Source: Clostridiales bacterium (lineage in GTDB: Bacteria; Bacillota; Clostridia; Oscillospirales; CAG-272). From it: a DNA stretch of 64,000 nucleotides. The position numbers and the translations under genes were made by a program. Of the stretch, positions 39,467-47,744 are shown in pieces. The stretch's first letter is position 1. Each line of letters starts with the position of its first letter. The notes under the pieces were generated by a model. The model saw nothing but the letters and a program-made list of their open reading frames with translations, searched no databases and was not told the origin of the DNA. The stretch covers positions 124,001-188,000 of the forward strand of contig QALR01000024.1 in NCBI GenBank assembly GCA_003150035.1, in the 5' to 3' direction.

Positions 39467-39712
39467 TTACGATACCGGACGGATAAAGTCGATAAGATCC
39501 TTGAGTTCAAAAAGTCCGCGGTGGAGCGCGACGTCTACCAGCGCGAGACAGGCTCCGACAACAATGATTGCAGTCAGTACGACCGACGAATTTTTCAAAA
39601 GCTGTTTGGGTGTGGGCCATACCAATTTTTTGAACTCACTTCTGCAATCTTTGAAGTATTTTCCGAGTCTTGACCAAATGCTTGGCTTTTTTTGTTTGGT
39701 TGATTCAGCCAT
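39467..39712 (-). CDS. secE: Protein-export translocase subunit SecE
   Basis: The 81-residue product is the short Gram-positive SecE: an amphipathic helix with WSRLGKYFKDCRSEFKKLVWPTPKQLLKNS near 13-42 and one membrane helix (VVLTAIIVVGACLALVDVAL). It clamps SecY in the translocon. The operon order rpmG-secE-nusG supports it. A perfect CGCCTTAT/ATAAGGCG dyad lies between rpmG and its AAGGAGG ribosome site. Confidence 0.94.
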   Translation of the reverse strand: MAESTKQKKPSIWSRLGKYFKDCRSEFKKLVWPTPKQLLKNSSVVLTAIIVVGACLALVDVALHRGLFELKDLIDFIRPVS

Positions 39713-39760
39713 TTTATCCTCCTTACCGCCTTATGGATAAGGCGTCCCATTGGTTTACGC

Positions 39761-39910
39761 TCATTTGGTTTCCTTGTGAAGCGTGTGTTTGCGGCAGAAT
39801 TTGCAGTATTTGTTCATTTCAAGTCTGTCGGGATCGTTTTTCTTGTTTTTTGTCGTGTCATAATTCCGCTGCTTACATTCCGTGCAGGCGAGAGTGATTT
39901 TAACGCGCAT
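39761..39910 (-). CDS. rpmG: Ribosomal protein L33, zinc-binding form
   Basis: This 49-residue gene reads MRVKITLACTECKQRNYDTT, then NKYCKFCRKHTLHKETK. Two C-x-x-C pairs (CTEC, CKFC) mark the zinc-ribbon form of L33 found in the 50S subunit. It stands at the head of the secE-nusG operon as is usual in Firmicutes. An AGGAGG site precedes the start at 39910. A terminator-like hairpin lies 30 bases upstream within the leader. Confidence 0.95.
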   Translation of the reverse strand: MRVKITLACTECKQRNYDTTKNKKNDPDRLEMNKYCKFCRKHTLHKETK

Positions 39911-39937
39911 TTCGGCACCTCCTATTAGCGTTTGAAG

Positions 39938-39974
39938 CTAAAAAAGCTTCTGTTTGAATATAAAAAACAGAAGC
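39938..39974 (-). terminator. Terminator hairpin inside the rpmG operon leader (attenuator)
   Basis: On the minus strand GCTTCTGTTT / AAACAGAAGC (ten perfect pairs, nine-base loop) is followed by TTTTTT. It sits between the operon promoter and rpmG, so it can abort transcription of rpmG-secE-nusG-rplK-rplA. A second hairpin upstream (GACGATTGC / GCAACCGTC at about 39997-40022) could take part in switching. Confidence 0.7.
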
Positions 39975-40096
39975 GAATGTAACAAAACATCGACGGTTGC
40001 TCTTTGCCGCAATCGTCTGATATTAAATTTTTCATTCGGTCCGTTTTTCGTACCTCCCTCAGGACGAATAAAAGCTCTATTCGCAGAGGTAATAAC

Positions 40097-40125
40097 AGAA
40101 TATCATAAAAAACAGGAACTGTCAA
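40097..40125 (-). promoter_or_regulatory. Promoter of the rpmG-secE-nusG-rplK-rplA operon
   Basis: On the minus strand TTGACA and TATTCT have a 17-base spacer, giving a leader of about 180 bases. Confidence 0.7.
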
Positions 40126-40344
40126 GGCTTTTTTCACAGAAATTGCTTGATAGAACGAGCTTTTCACAAAAAAGAGTCTTGCTATGAAAAAAAGGGCGCT
40201 TTTTAGTATTTTGCCGGTTGGCTTTACTACGAAAAGAGAATCTGGAAAAGACCTTGATAAATTTTTCGGGAACGGGCCCCTTTTTTTCGCATATCGTCGA
40301 CAAAACTTATAGAAAAGCTGGTGAATGTGCATATTTTCTTTGGG
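40126..40344. other. Intergenic stretch between the rpmG operon promoter and the obg terminator
   Basis: AT-rich, no gene-like frame with a ribosome site. Apart from scattered A/T tracts and a GGGCCC site near 40276, nothing was recognised. Confidence 0.3.
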
Positions 40345-40370
40345 AAAAAATTTCCCCTTAAGGAAGGGGA
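40345..40370 (-). terminator. Terminator after obg
   Basis: On the minus strand TCCCCTT / AAGGGGA with a four-base loop is followed by AATTTTTT, about ten bases past the obg stop. Confidence 0.75.
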
Positions 40371-40379
40371 GACAGCGCG

Positions 40380-41666
40380 TCAGTCCACAAAATCAAACTC
40401 GAGATCATACAGGCTGACGGTATCACCGTCGCGGATTCCGAGTTCGCGCATTTTCTCGATGATGCCTTTTTCACGCAGCATTTTTTCAAAATACATGAAA
40501 GATTCTCGGTCGTCGAAGTTGATGCCGCTCATCAGCCATTTGAGCCAGTCGCCTTCTACATACCAAGTCCCGTTTTCCAAACGGGCCGTTATGTCGTCCG
40601 GCATGGGTGGCTCTTGGGCTGCTTGCTCATATTCCGGCTCGTAAATGGTAATGGGGGACAGACTTTGAAGCCTTTCATAAACTTTCCGGCAGAGCGTTTT
40701 GACGTTCTCTCCGGATGCGGCGCTGATATAGATAGTCTCACAGCCGAGGGACGCAGCGAATGCTTCCCATTCTGCCTTGACTTTTTCCGCTGTATCGGGA
40801 TCGAGCAGATCGCATTTGTTGGCGGCGAGGATCTGAGGCCTTGAAGCGAGATCCTCACTGTATTGCCGGAGTTCTCCGTTGATGAGCTTCACATCCTCTA
40901 TGGGATCCCGTCCCTCGGAGCCGGCGATATCGACGACATGCACAAGCAGACGGCATCGGTCCACATGACGCAGGAAATCATGTCCGAGCCCAAGTCCCGC
41001 AGAGGCGCCCTCGATGAGTCCCGGGATATCCGCCGCGACAAAGGACTGTCCCTCGTCCACCGATACGACGCCGAGCATCGGAGCAAGCGTGGTAAAGGGA
41101 TAATTGGCAATTTTAGGGCGGGCTTTTGAAATCATGGAAAGAAGGGTGGACTTTCCGACATTCGGCAGTCCGACAAAGCCGACGTCCGCCAACATTTTCA
41201 GCTCGAGGATGATTTCCTTTTCCTCGCCTTCAAGTCCGTTTTTCGCGAAGCGGGGCGCTTGTCTTGTCGGGGTTGCAAAATGACGGTTTCCCCAACCGCC
41301 GCGTCCCCCGCGCGCTGCCATGAACGGTCCGCACCGGCTCATATCCTTGATGATTTTTCCGGATTCGGCATCGCGCAGGATAGTCCCGTCCGGGACCGGA
41401 ATGATAAGATCGGGCGCCGTCGCCCCATGGAATTTTGATGGCATGCCGTCTCCGCCGTTTCCTGCGACGAATTTTTTCCGGTTGCGGAAATCAAGCAGGG
41501 TGCTTGTGCCCTCATCGATAACAAAAACGACGTTGCCGCCGTGTCCTCCGTCTCCGCCGTCGGGACCGCCGTGGGAAACATATTTCTCACGACGGAAAGA
41601 GATGCAGCCGTTGCCGCCGTTTCCGGCTTTGATATAGATTTTGACGCGGTCATAAAAATCTGCCAT
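40380..41666 (-). CDS. obg: GTPase Obg
   Basis: Obg is an essential ribosome-assembly GTPase. The 428 residues show the glycine-rich Obg fold (about 1-158, GNGGNGCISFRREKYV, GGDGGHGG), then the G domain with G1 GLPNVGKST near 168, G3 DIPGLIEGAS, and G4 NKCD near 283, then a C-terminal OCT domain (about 350-428, WYVEGDWLKWLMSGINF ... LREKGI ... DGDTVSLYDLEFDF) present in most Gram-positive versions. In Firmicutes obg usually follows rpmA; here it is 13 kb away, downstream of ligA on the minus strand. Confidence 0.97.
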   Translation of the reverse strand: MADFYDRVKIYIKAGNGGNGCISFRREKYVSHGGPDGGDGGHGGNVVFVIDEGTSTLLDFRNRKKFVAGNGGDGMPSKFHGATAPDLIIPVPDGTILRDAESGKIIKDMSRCGPFMAARGGRGGWGNRHFATPTRQAPRFAKNGLEGEEKEIILELKMLADVGFVGLPNVGKSTLLSMISKARPKIANYPFTTLAPMLGVVSVDEGQSFVAADIPGLIEGASAGLGLGHDFLRHVDRCRLLVHVVDIAGSEGRDPIEDVKLINGELRQYSEDLASRPQILAANKCDLLDPDTAEKVKAEWEAFAASLGCETIYISAASGENVKTLCRKVYERLQSLSPITIYEPEYEQAAQEPPMPDDITARLENGTWYVEGDWLKWLMSGINFDDRESFMYFEKMLREKGIIEKMRELGIRDGDTVSLYDLEFDFVD

Positions 41667-41761
41667 AGGGTATGTTTCCTTTCACGGAACGAAAAATTTG
41701 GATTTTATTTACCATAAGTTTTATCGGTGCAAATCCCGCGCGTGGAGCCGCTGGCGGAATT

Positions 41762-43777
41762 TTAATGAGCCCCTCGGAACTGCTGTGACTCTCCCGCCAT
41801 GGCAAGAAGGGCTTCCTCGTCGATAACGGGAATGCCAAGCGCCTCTGCTTTTGAAAGCTTGGAGCCGGCCTTTTCTCCGGCGACAACATAGGTTGTTTTC
41901 GCTGAAACGGAGGAGGATGCTTTGCCGCCGTGCCGCTCGATGAGGGCGGTCGCCTCCTCGCGGGAGAGCGTGGGCAGTGTGCCGGTCAGGACGAACGTCA
42001 TGCCGGAAAGCACAGCGTCCCCGTGCTCGGTGCGGACCTCTGTTTCCACGCCGCAGGCTTTCAGTTCCTCGATAAATTCCATGGTTTGCGGATGGGAGAA
42101 GTAGTCGGTCACACATTCGGCGGTGACCTCTCCAAAATCGTCGATGGCGACAAGATCCTCTGCCGTCGCCGCGGCAAGCGCGTCGAGGCTTCCGAAGCGG
42201 GAGGCAAGCGCTTTTGCCGCCTTTTGTCCTACGTTGCGGATGCCGAGCGCGAAGATAAGCCTTGAAAGTCCGCTTTTTTTGGAGGCTTCGATGGCGGAGA
42301 CAAGCTTTGCCGCAGATTTTTCGCCCATGCGCTCGAGTTCTTTCAGCTGCTCCGCGTGCAGCTTATAAATATCCGCGATATCTCCGATGAGATGTTCGCG
42401 CATCAGAAGCCGAACGACGGCAGGCCCCATCCCATCGATATCCATGGCATCCCGTGAGGCGAAATGGACGATGCTGCGTTCAAGCTGTGCGGGACAGTTC
42501 GCATTGGTGCAGCGGGTTGCCGCTTCGTCATCACGGCGGACAGGTTCGCCGCAGGAGGGGCAGCGCGTCGGCATCTCATACGGTACGGCATCCGCCGGAC
42601 GCTTGTCGGTATCGACGCCAACAACCTCCGGAATGATATCTCCCGCTTTTTGTACCAGAACGGTATCCCCGATACGGATATCACGTTCGTGAATATAGTC
42701 AACGTTGTGAAGGGTTGCCGCGGAAACAGTTGTGCCTGCAAGGCGGACGGGCGCAAGAATCGCGCGCGGCGTCAGCACGCCGGTCCTACCGACCTGAACG
42801 GCGATGTCTACAAGTTTTGTAGCCTTCCTTTCCGGCGGGAATTTATAGGCTACCGCCCATTTCGGTGTGCTGGCGTTTTCTCCGATTTCGATGCGTTCGG
42901 AAAGACTGTCCGCCTTGATAACGACGCCGTCAATGTCAAAGGAGAGACTTTCCCGTAGCTCGCGCAGCCGCTCGATGTGCGCGAGGATTTCTCCCGATGT
43001 CCGGGCGAGCGTCCGGTGGGGAATCACATGAAAGCCTTGCGCCGCAAGGTAGTTTAGCTCCTCGGTGTGGGAGGAGAAAGTTTTCCCCTCGATACGCTGC
43101 ACATTGAAAATGAAGATGTCAAGTCCTCTTTTCGCCGTGATTTTGGAGTCGAGTTGGCGCAGGGAGCCTGCCGCGGCGTTGCGAGGATTGGCAAAGAGAG
43201 GCTCTCCTGTCTCTTCTCTGGAATGATTGAGCGCTTCAAAGCTTTTGACGGGCATATAGACCTCTCCCCGAACCTCGAGCAAAGGCAGCTTCTCCGGAAG
43301 GGAAAGGGGGATGGTTCGGATTGTTTTTAGGTTTTCCGTCACGTTTTCTCCTGTGACGCCGTCGCCGCGTGTGGAGCCTGTGACAAGCTTCCCCTCATGA
43401 TATTCGAGGGAAACGGAAAGTCCGTCGATTTTCGGCTCGACGGAATACAGCGCGGGATGTCCGAGACGCTGACTGATTTTCGAAACGAAATCCTTGATTT
43501 CCTCATAGGAAAAAACATCGGAAAGACTTCCCATGCGCACGGTATGCATGACCTTCTCGAATTTATCGAGCGCGGCGCCTCCGACGCGCCTCGTTGGGGA
43601 GTCCTCGCGGGCGAGCTCCGGATATTTTTCTTCCAGTGCGACAAGCTCGTAAAAAAGCTTGTCATATTCGTAGTCGGATATCTCCGGCGCGTCTTCGACG
43701 TAGTATAGGCGGGCGTGATGTTCGATTGCCCGGCGGAGCTCCTCCGCCCTTTTTTGTGCAAGACTGCGTTCGTCCAT
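41762..43777 (-). CDS. ligA: NAD-dependent DNA ligase LigA
   Basis: The 671-residue enzyme seals nicks in replication and repair using NAD. Domains in order: Ia NAD-binding (EISDYEYDKLFYEL near 31), adenylation domain with the nucleophile lysine in EPKIDGLSVSLEY near 115 and GSTRGDGVTGENVT, OB fold (VQVGRTGVLTPRA), a four-cysteine zinc finger near 404-427 (CPSCGEPV ... CTNANC), helix-hairpin-helix repeats (about 440-575), and a C-terminal BRCT domain (about 587-665). All catalytic motifs are intact. obg lies 95 bases downstream on the same strand. Confidence 0.97.
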   Translation of the reverse strand: MDERSLAQKRAEELRRAIEHHARLYYVEDAPEISDYEYDKLFYELVALEEKYPELAREDSPTRRVGGAALDKFEKVMHTVRMGSLSDVFSYEEIKDFVSKISQRLGHPALYSVEPKIDGLSVSLEYHEGKLVTGSTRGDGVTGENVTENLKTIRTIPLSLPEKLPLLEVRGEVYMPVKSFEALNHSREETGEPLFANPRNAAAGSLRQLDSKITAKRGLDIFIFNVQRIEGKTFSSHTEELNYLAAQGFHVIPHRTLARTSGEILAHIERLRELRESLSFDIDGVVIKADSLSERIEIGENASTPKWAVAYKFPPERKATKLVDIAVQVGRTGVLTPRAILAPVRLAGTTVSAATLHNVDYIHERDIRIGDTVLVQKAGDIIPEVVGVDTDKRPADAVPYEMPTRCPSCGEPVRRDDEAATRCTNANCPAQLERSIVHFASRDAMDIDGMGPAVVRLLMREHLIGDIADIYKLHAEQLKELERMGEKSAAKLVSAIEASKKSGLSRLIFALGIRNVGQKAAKALASRFGSLDALAAATAEDLVAIDDFGEVTAECVTDYFSHPQTMEFIEELKACGVETEVRTEHGDAVLSGMTFVLTGTLPTLSREEATALIERHGGKASSSVSAKTTYVVAGEKAGSKLSKAEALGIPVIDEEALLAMAGESQQFRGAH

Positions 43778-43863
43778 GAAACCTCCGTCTGCGGCATCGT
43801 AGAATCCGCGCCGCGTGATATACTATGGTTCCTTTAAGTCGTATATCGTATAGATATGAAATA

Positions 43864-43892
43864 AGTATAGCATAAATTTTTCGAAAAGTAAA
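43864..43892 (-). promoter_or_regulatory. Promoter for ligA
   Basis: On the minus strand TTTACT and TATACT have a 17-base spacer, about 85 bases ahead of the start. Confidence 0.65.
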
Positions 43893-44047
43893 CTGCCGGA
43901 TTTCGGTCATAACAAAATTTTTGCCTTTTGAAGATGTTCTTCATACGTCATAGTCTTTACTTATCAAATTTTCTCACTTGTTTTTGTATCCTATAACCAA
44001 AAAAACGAAGAATTTTTGAATAAATTTGAAAATATTCGAAAAGGCGG
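43893..44047. other. Intergenic stretch between divergent ligA and DUF3006 promoters
   Basis: AT-rich, with several A/T tracts. No gene, repeat or clear operator was seen. Confidence 0.3.
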
Positions 44048-44076
44048 TTGATTCATGGGTCAGAATGTATTATAAT
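44048..44076 (+). promoter_or_regulatory. Promoter for the DUF3006-sorE operon
   Basis: TTGATT and TATAAT have a 17-base spacer. Confidence 0.7.
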
Positions 44077-44132
44077 AAAAACGTTAAACTAGGGGGAGAA
44101 TGGGATTCTGTTTTCCCTGCCGGGAGGAACGT

Positions 44133-44369
44133 ATGAAACAGATGCAAGTGGACCGGTTGGAAGAGGGCATTGCTGTTCTCGTAGACGAGGAGGAGCGGCT
44201 CTATCACGTCAGAGAGGACTTTTTCGGGTTCGATTTGCATGCAGGAGACGTTCTGATGGTGGAGATGGCGGAAAACAAACCTTGTCGCGCTCGTTTTCTG
44301 GCGGAGGAAACGGAAGCGCGAAAGACGCTCGCAAAAGAGCTGATGCAAAAGCTGAAGCGACGTTCGTAA
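44133..44369 (+). CDS. DUF3006-domain protein
   Basis: The 78-residue protein reads KQMQVDRLEEGIAVLVDEEERLYHV, then GDVLMVEMAENKPCRARFLAEETEARKTLAKELMQKLKRR. This is the layout of DUF3006, a small beta-barrel-like family of Firmicutes of unknown function with a basic helical tail. The start is taken at 44133 because GGGAGG stands six bases ahead; an upstream ATG at 44100 lacks one. It could be the first gene of the sugar operon, since only 59 bases separate it from the sorE-like gene and no terminator lies between. Confidence 0.78.
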   Translation: MKQMQVDRLEEGIAVLVDEEERLYHVREDFFGFDLHAGDVLMVEMAENKPCRARFLAEETEARKTLAKELMQKLKRRS

Positions 44370-44428
44370 CCCCAAAGAAAAAGTGCTTTCGGCAGAGCGC
44401 GAATCATCTGCCGGGAAAGGATACGGTT

Positions 44429-45691
44429 ATGAAGACCAAAGCAGTCAGACTATATGGGGTGGGCGACCTCAGGCTCGAGGAGTTTGAGCTTCCGCCCATT
44501 ACAGAATCGGAAATTCTTGCGCATGTTATCTCGGACAGCATTTGCATGTCCACCTATAAGGCGGCCTCGCAGGGCACGGCGCACAAGCGTGTGCCGGACG
44601 ATATTGCGGAAAATCCTGTTATCGTGGGGCATGAGTTCTGCGGGGAGATTCTCGAGGTGGGCGAAAAATGGAAGCACAAATATAAGGCGGGTGACCGGTT
44701 CGTCATCCAACCTGCGCTGAACTACAAGGGAAGTCTTGCCGCGCCGGGTTACTCCTATCGCTATATCGGAGGCGATGCGACCTATATCATCATTCCGAAT
44801 GAAGTGATGGAAATGGATTGTCTCTTCCCGTATGCGGGAGAAGCCTATTTTTACGGCTCGCTGTCCGAGCCGATGTCCTGTATCGTAGGCGGCTATCATG
44901 CCAACTACCATGTAAAGCAGGGTACATATATTCATGAAATGGGCATCCGCGAGGGCGGAAATCTTGCCATTCTCGCCGGAGCGGGACCGATGGGGCTTGG
45001 CGCCATCGATTATGCGGTTCACTGCGACAGAAAGCCTGGACTTATCGTTGTGACGGATCTCGATACTGCACGCCTGGAGCGGGCAGCCTCGATCGTGACG
45101 CCGGAAGATGCGGCAAAAAACGGCGTGAAGCTAGTGTATCTGAATACCGGCGGGATGGAAAATCCTGTAGAGACGCTGCGGGAGATGACAAAGGGGCACG
45201 GCTTTGACGACGTATTCGTTTACGCGCCTGTAAAATCCGTCGTCGAGATGGCGGACTCCCTTCTTGCGCGGGACGGCTGTCTCAATTTCTTTGCGGGACC
45301 GACGGACCCTTCGTTCTCTGCCATGTTCAATTTCTACAACGTGCATTATTCCGGCACGCATCTTGTCGGAACATCGGGCGGAAACAGCGCCGATATGCTA
45401 GAGTCCATTGCTATGATGGAGAAAGGGAAGATCAATCCTTCGGCGATGATTACGCATGTCGGAGGACTGGACAGCGTCTGTGAAACGACACTGAATCTGC
45501 CGCATATCAAGGGCGGCAAGAAGCTTGTCTATACCAATATTTCTATGCCGATGACGGCGATTGCGGATTTTGCGGAGCTCGGGAAAAACGACCCGGTTCT
45601 CGCGGCGCTTGCCGAAATCGTGGAAAAGAACAACGGGCTTTGGTGCGCGCAGGCGGAAGCCTATCTTTTGGCAAATGCCAAGGCCATCTGA
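44429..45691 (+). CDS. Zinc alcohol dehydrogenase, L-sorbose-1-phosphate reductase (SorE)-like
   Basis: The 420-residue protein opens MKTKAVRLYGVGDLRLEEFELP and continues with SICMSTYKAASQG, VPDDIAENPVIVGHEFCGEILEVGEKWKHKY near 55-85, IGGDATYIIIPNEVMEMDCLFPYAGEAYFYGSLSEPMSCIVG near 110-150, and the dinucleotide loop ILAGAGPMGLGAIDYA near 183-198. This closely resembles SorE of Klebsiella, which reduces L-sorbose 1-phosphate to D-glucitol 6-phosphate. The GHE-type zinc ligand is present. The next gene carries a SrlD-like domain that would take glucitol 6-phosphate to fructose 6-phosphate, which strengthens the call. The start at 44429 has an AAAGGA site. Confidence 0.78.
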   Translation: MKTKAVRLYGVGDLRLEEFELPPITESEILAHVISDSICMSTYKAASQGTAHKRVPDDIAENPVIVGHEFCGEILEVGEKWKHKYKAGDRFVIQPALNYKGSLAAPGYSYRYIGGDATYIIIPNEVMEMDCLFPYAGEAYFYGSLSEPMSCIVGGYHANYHVKQGTYIHEMGIREGGNLAILAGAGPMGLGAIDYAVHCDRKPGLIVVTDLDTARLERAASIVTPEDAAKNGVKLVYLNTGGMENPVETLREMTKGHGFDDVFVYAPVKSVVEMADSLLARDGCLNFFAGPTDPSFSAMFNFYNVHYSGTHLVGTSGGNSADMLESIAMMEKGKINPSAMITHVGGLDSVCETTLNLPHIKGGKKLVYTNISMPMTAIADFAELGKNDPVLAALAEIVEKNNGLWCAQAEAYLLANAKAI

Positions 45692-45729
45692 ATATTTTAC
45701 TGCCACGGCAAAAACTTAATAAAAAAATT

Positions 45730-45751
45730 CTCCCGCGAGGCAAAGCGGGAG
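45730..45751 (+). promoter_or_regulatory. Hairpin before the ribosome site of the aldolase-dehydrogenase gene
   Basis: CTCCCGC / GCGGGAG with an eight-base loop ends one base before the GGGGAGG ribosome site. Without a T-tract it is more likely an mRNA-processing or translation-tuning element than a terminator. Confidence 0.45.
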
Positions 45752-45764
45752 TGGGGAGGCATGT

Positions 45765-47726
45765 ATGGAACTTGACGCATTGATTGAAATGTCGCATAGG
45801 TACGGCGCGGATGCAGATTTTGTCCTCGCAGGCGGCGGCAACACTTCTTATAAGACAGAGGATACGCTGTATATCAAGGGTTCCGGCACAAGGCTTGCGA
45901 GCATCGACGCTTCCGGCTTTGTCAAAATGGACAGAGCGAAGCTTGCCGGCATTTGGAATATGAAATTTTCTGCGGAGGAAAAGCAAAGGGAGACTGAGGT
46001 TCTGGCGGCGATGATGTCCGCACGTCAGGCGGGAGAAGAAGCGAAACGCCCGAGCGTGGAAACGCTGCTCCACGACCTTTTCCCGCAAAAATTGGTGCTC
46101 CATGTGCATCCCGCGCTTGTCAACGGCATGACTTGCGGGCGTGCAGGCAAAAAGATCGCGGCGGAGCTTTTTCCGGATGCGATTTGGATTCCTTCGACAA
46201 AGCCCGGCTATATTCTCGCTTCCGTCTGCCGGGAAAAAATGGAGGACTATCGGAAAAAGAACGGGCATGATGTCAGCCTGCTGTTCCTCGGAAACCACGG
46301 TGTTTTCTTTGCCGCCGATACGACAGAGGGAATCGACGCGCTTGTTACTGAGGTCATGGTGAAGCTGCGCGCATCGGTCGAGACCTCGCCGGATACAAGC
46401 GAGACGGCATATGACCGTGATATGGCGAAGCGTCTTATTCCGGAGCTTCGTATGCTGTATGCGGGCGGCGGGGATGCGTGCGTTGTCTTTTCCGTCCATC
46501 ATGATATTCTTGCCTTTGCTTCCGACGAGAAGCATTTCTCGGCAGTGCGCGGCGCTTTTACGCCGGACCATATCGTTTACTGCGGTGTCTCTCCGATGCT
46601 TGTGAGGTCGGATGGAGAGGATACGCCGGAGCGTCTTGCGCGTGAATTTGATAAATTTGTCAAGCATAATGGGATGCCTCCTAAGATTGTGCTCATCACG
46701 GGTGTGGGCATGTTCGCCTGCGGCAAAACGAAAAAGGAGGCCGATACGGCGGCGGCGCTTTTTGAGGATGCGATGAAAATCGCGGTTTATTCGCAGTCGT
46801 TCGGCGGACCGCTTCCGCTTGACGCAGGAATGTCAGATTTTATCCGGAATTGGGAAGCGGAAAGCTATCGTTCGGGGGTTTCTCTCGCAGGCGCCGCGAA
46901 AGCGCGCCTGTCCGGCAAAATATCCATTGTGACGGGCGCGGCGCAGGGCTTCGGACTCGGTATTGCGCAGGCGATGGCAAGGGAAGGTGCTTATGTCGTG
47001 GTTGCGGATATGAATGAGGCGGGGGCTGCCGCAGCGGCAAAAGAGCTTTGCGATACCTACGGCGCCGGAACGGCGATCTCGGTAAAGGTCAATGTATCTG
47101 ACGAGCAGTCCGTTTCCGATATGATCGATACGACCGTTTTGACATATGGCGGATTGGATATTTTTGTGAACAACGCCGGCATTGTCCGCGCCGGCAGCCT
47201 TGAAGAGATGACCAAAGCGAACTTTGAGCTTGTCACGTCCGTCAATTACACCGCGTACTTTCTCTGTGCAAAATATGCATGTGTGCCAATGAAGATCCAG
47301 CATGCCTATGCGCCGGCGCGCCTGTCCGACATCATTGAAATCAATTCGAAATCAGGACTTGCCGGCAGCAATAAGAATTTTGCTTATGCCGGCAGCAAGT
47401 TCGGCGGTATCGGACTTACCGAGAGCTTTGCATTGGAGCTTGCGCCATTCGGCATCAAGGTGAACGCGATCTGCCCCGGCAACTATCTCGATGGACCGCT
47501 GTGGACGGATCCGGAGCGCGGTTTGTTCGTTCAATATCTGAAGGCGGGGAAGGTGCCAGGCGCCAAAACGGTGGAGGATGTCAAGGCGTATTATGAGAGC
47601 AAGGTTCCGCTTGGACGCGGCTGTTTGCCGGAGGATATTGCGCGCGCGCTGTTTTACATTGTCGAACAGCAGTATGAGACCGGTCAGGCGCTTCCCGTGA
47701 CCGGCGGACAGGAAATGCTCAAGTAA
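45765..47726 (+). CDS. Class II aldolase fused to SrlD-like sorbitol-6-phosphate dehydrogenase
   Basis: The 653-residue protein has two parts. Residues 1-375 are a class II aldolase/adducin domain (VLAGGGNTSYKTEDTLYIKGSGT near 21-43, with the zinc-site candidates LVLHVHPALVNGM near 109-121 and LFLGNHGVFF). Residues 383-653 are an SDR with VTGAAQGFGLGIA near 388, NNAGIVRAG, INSKSGLAGSNKNFAYAGSKFGGIGLTES with the Y-x-x-x-K pair near 543-547, and an ending RGCLPEDIARALF ... TGQALPVTGGQEM. That second half follows E. coli SrlD nearly block by block (INSKSG, YSAAKFGGVGLTQS, KRGC, TGQSINVTGGQ). Similar fusions are known as rhamnulose-phosphate aldolase/lactaldehyde dehydrogenases (RhaD type). Confidence 0.8.
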   Translation: MELDALIEMSHRYGADADFVLAGGGNTSYKTEDTLYIKGSGTRLASIDASGFVKMDRAKLAGIWNMKFSAEEKQRETEVLAAMMSARQAGEEAKRPSVETLLHDLFPQKLVLHVHPALVNGMTCGRAGKKIAAELFPDAIWIPSTKPGYILASVCREKMEDYRKKNGHDVSLLFLGNHGVFFAADTTEGIDALVTEVMVKLRASVETSPDTSETAYDRDMAKRLIPELRMLYAGGGDACVVFSVHHDILAFASDEKHFSAVRGAFTPDHIVYCGVSPMLVRSDGEDTPERLAREFDKFVKHNGMPPKIVLITGVGMFACGKTKKEADTAAALFEDAMKIAVYSQSFGGPLPLDAGMSDFIRNWEAESYRSGVSLAGAAKARLSGKISIVTGAAQGFGLGIAQAMAREGAYVVVADMNEAGAAAAAKELCDTYGAGTAISVKVNVSDEQSVSDMIDTTVLTYGGLDIFVNNAGIVRAGSLEEMTKANFELVTSVNYTAYFLCAKYACVPMKIQHAYAPARLSDIIEINSKSGLAGSNKNFAYAGSKFGGIGLTESFALELAPFGIKVNAICPGNYLDGPLWTDPERGLFVQYLKAGKVPGAKTVEDVKAYYESKVPLGRGCLPEDIARALFYIVEQQYETGQALPVTGGQEMLK

Positions 47727-47744
47727 GAGAGGAGTTTTTCGTCA

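Noticed and set aside
39925..40332. Minus-strand frame of 135 codons upstream of rpmG
   Set aside because: It spans the operon promoter and the attenuator hairpin. A short frame from an ATG at about 40034 could be a leader peptide, but GGAGG is 17 bases away, too far to be convincing.
45543..46667. Open frame of 374 codons antisense to the sorE-like and aldolase genes
   Set aside because: It crosses two real genes and an intergenic hairpin, with no ribosome site or known motif.
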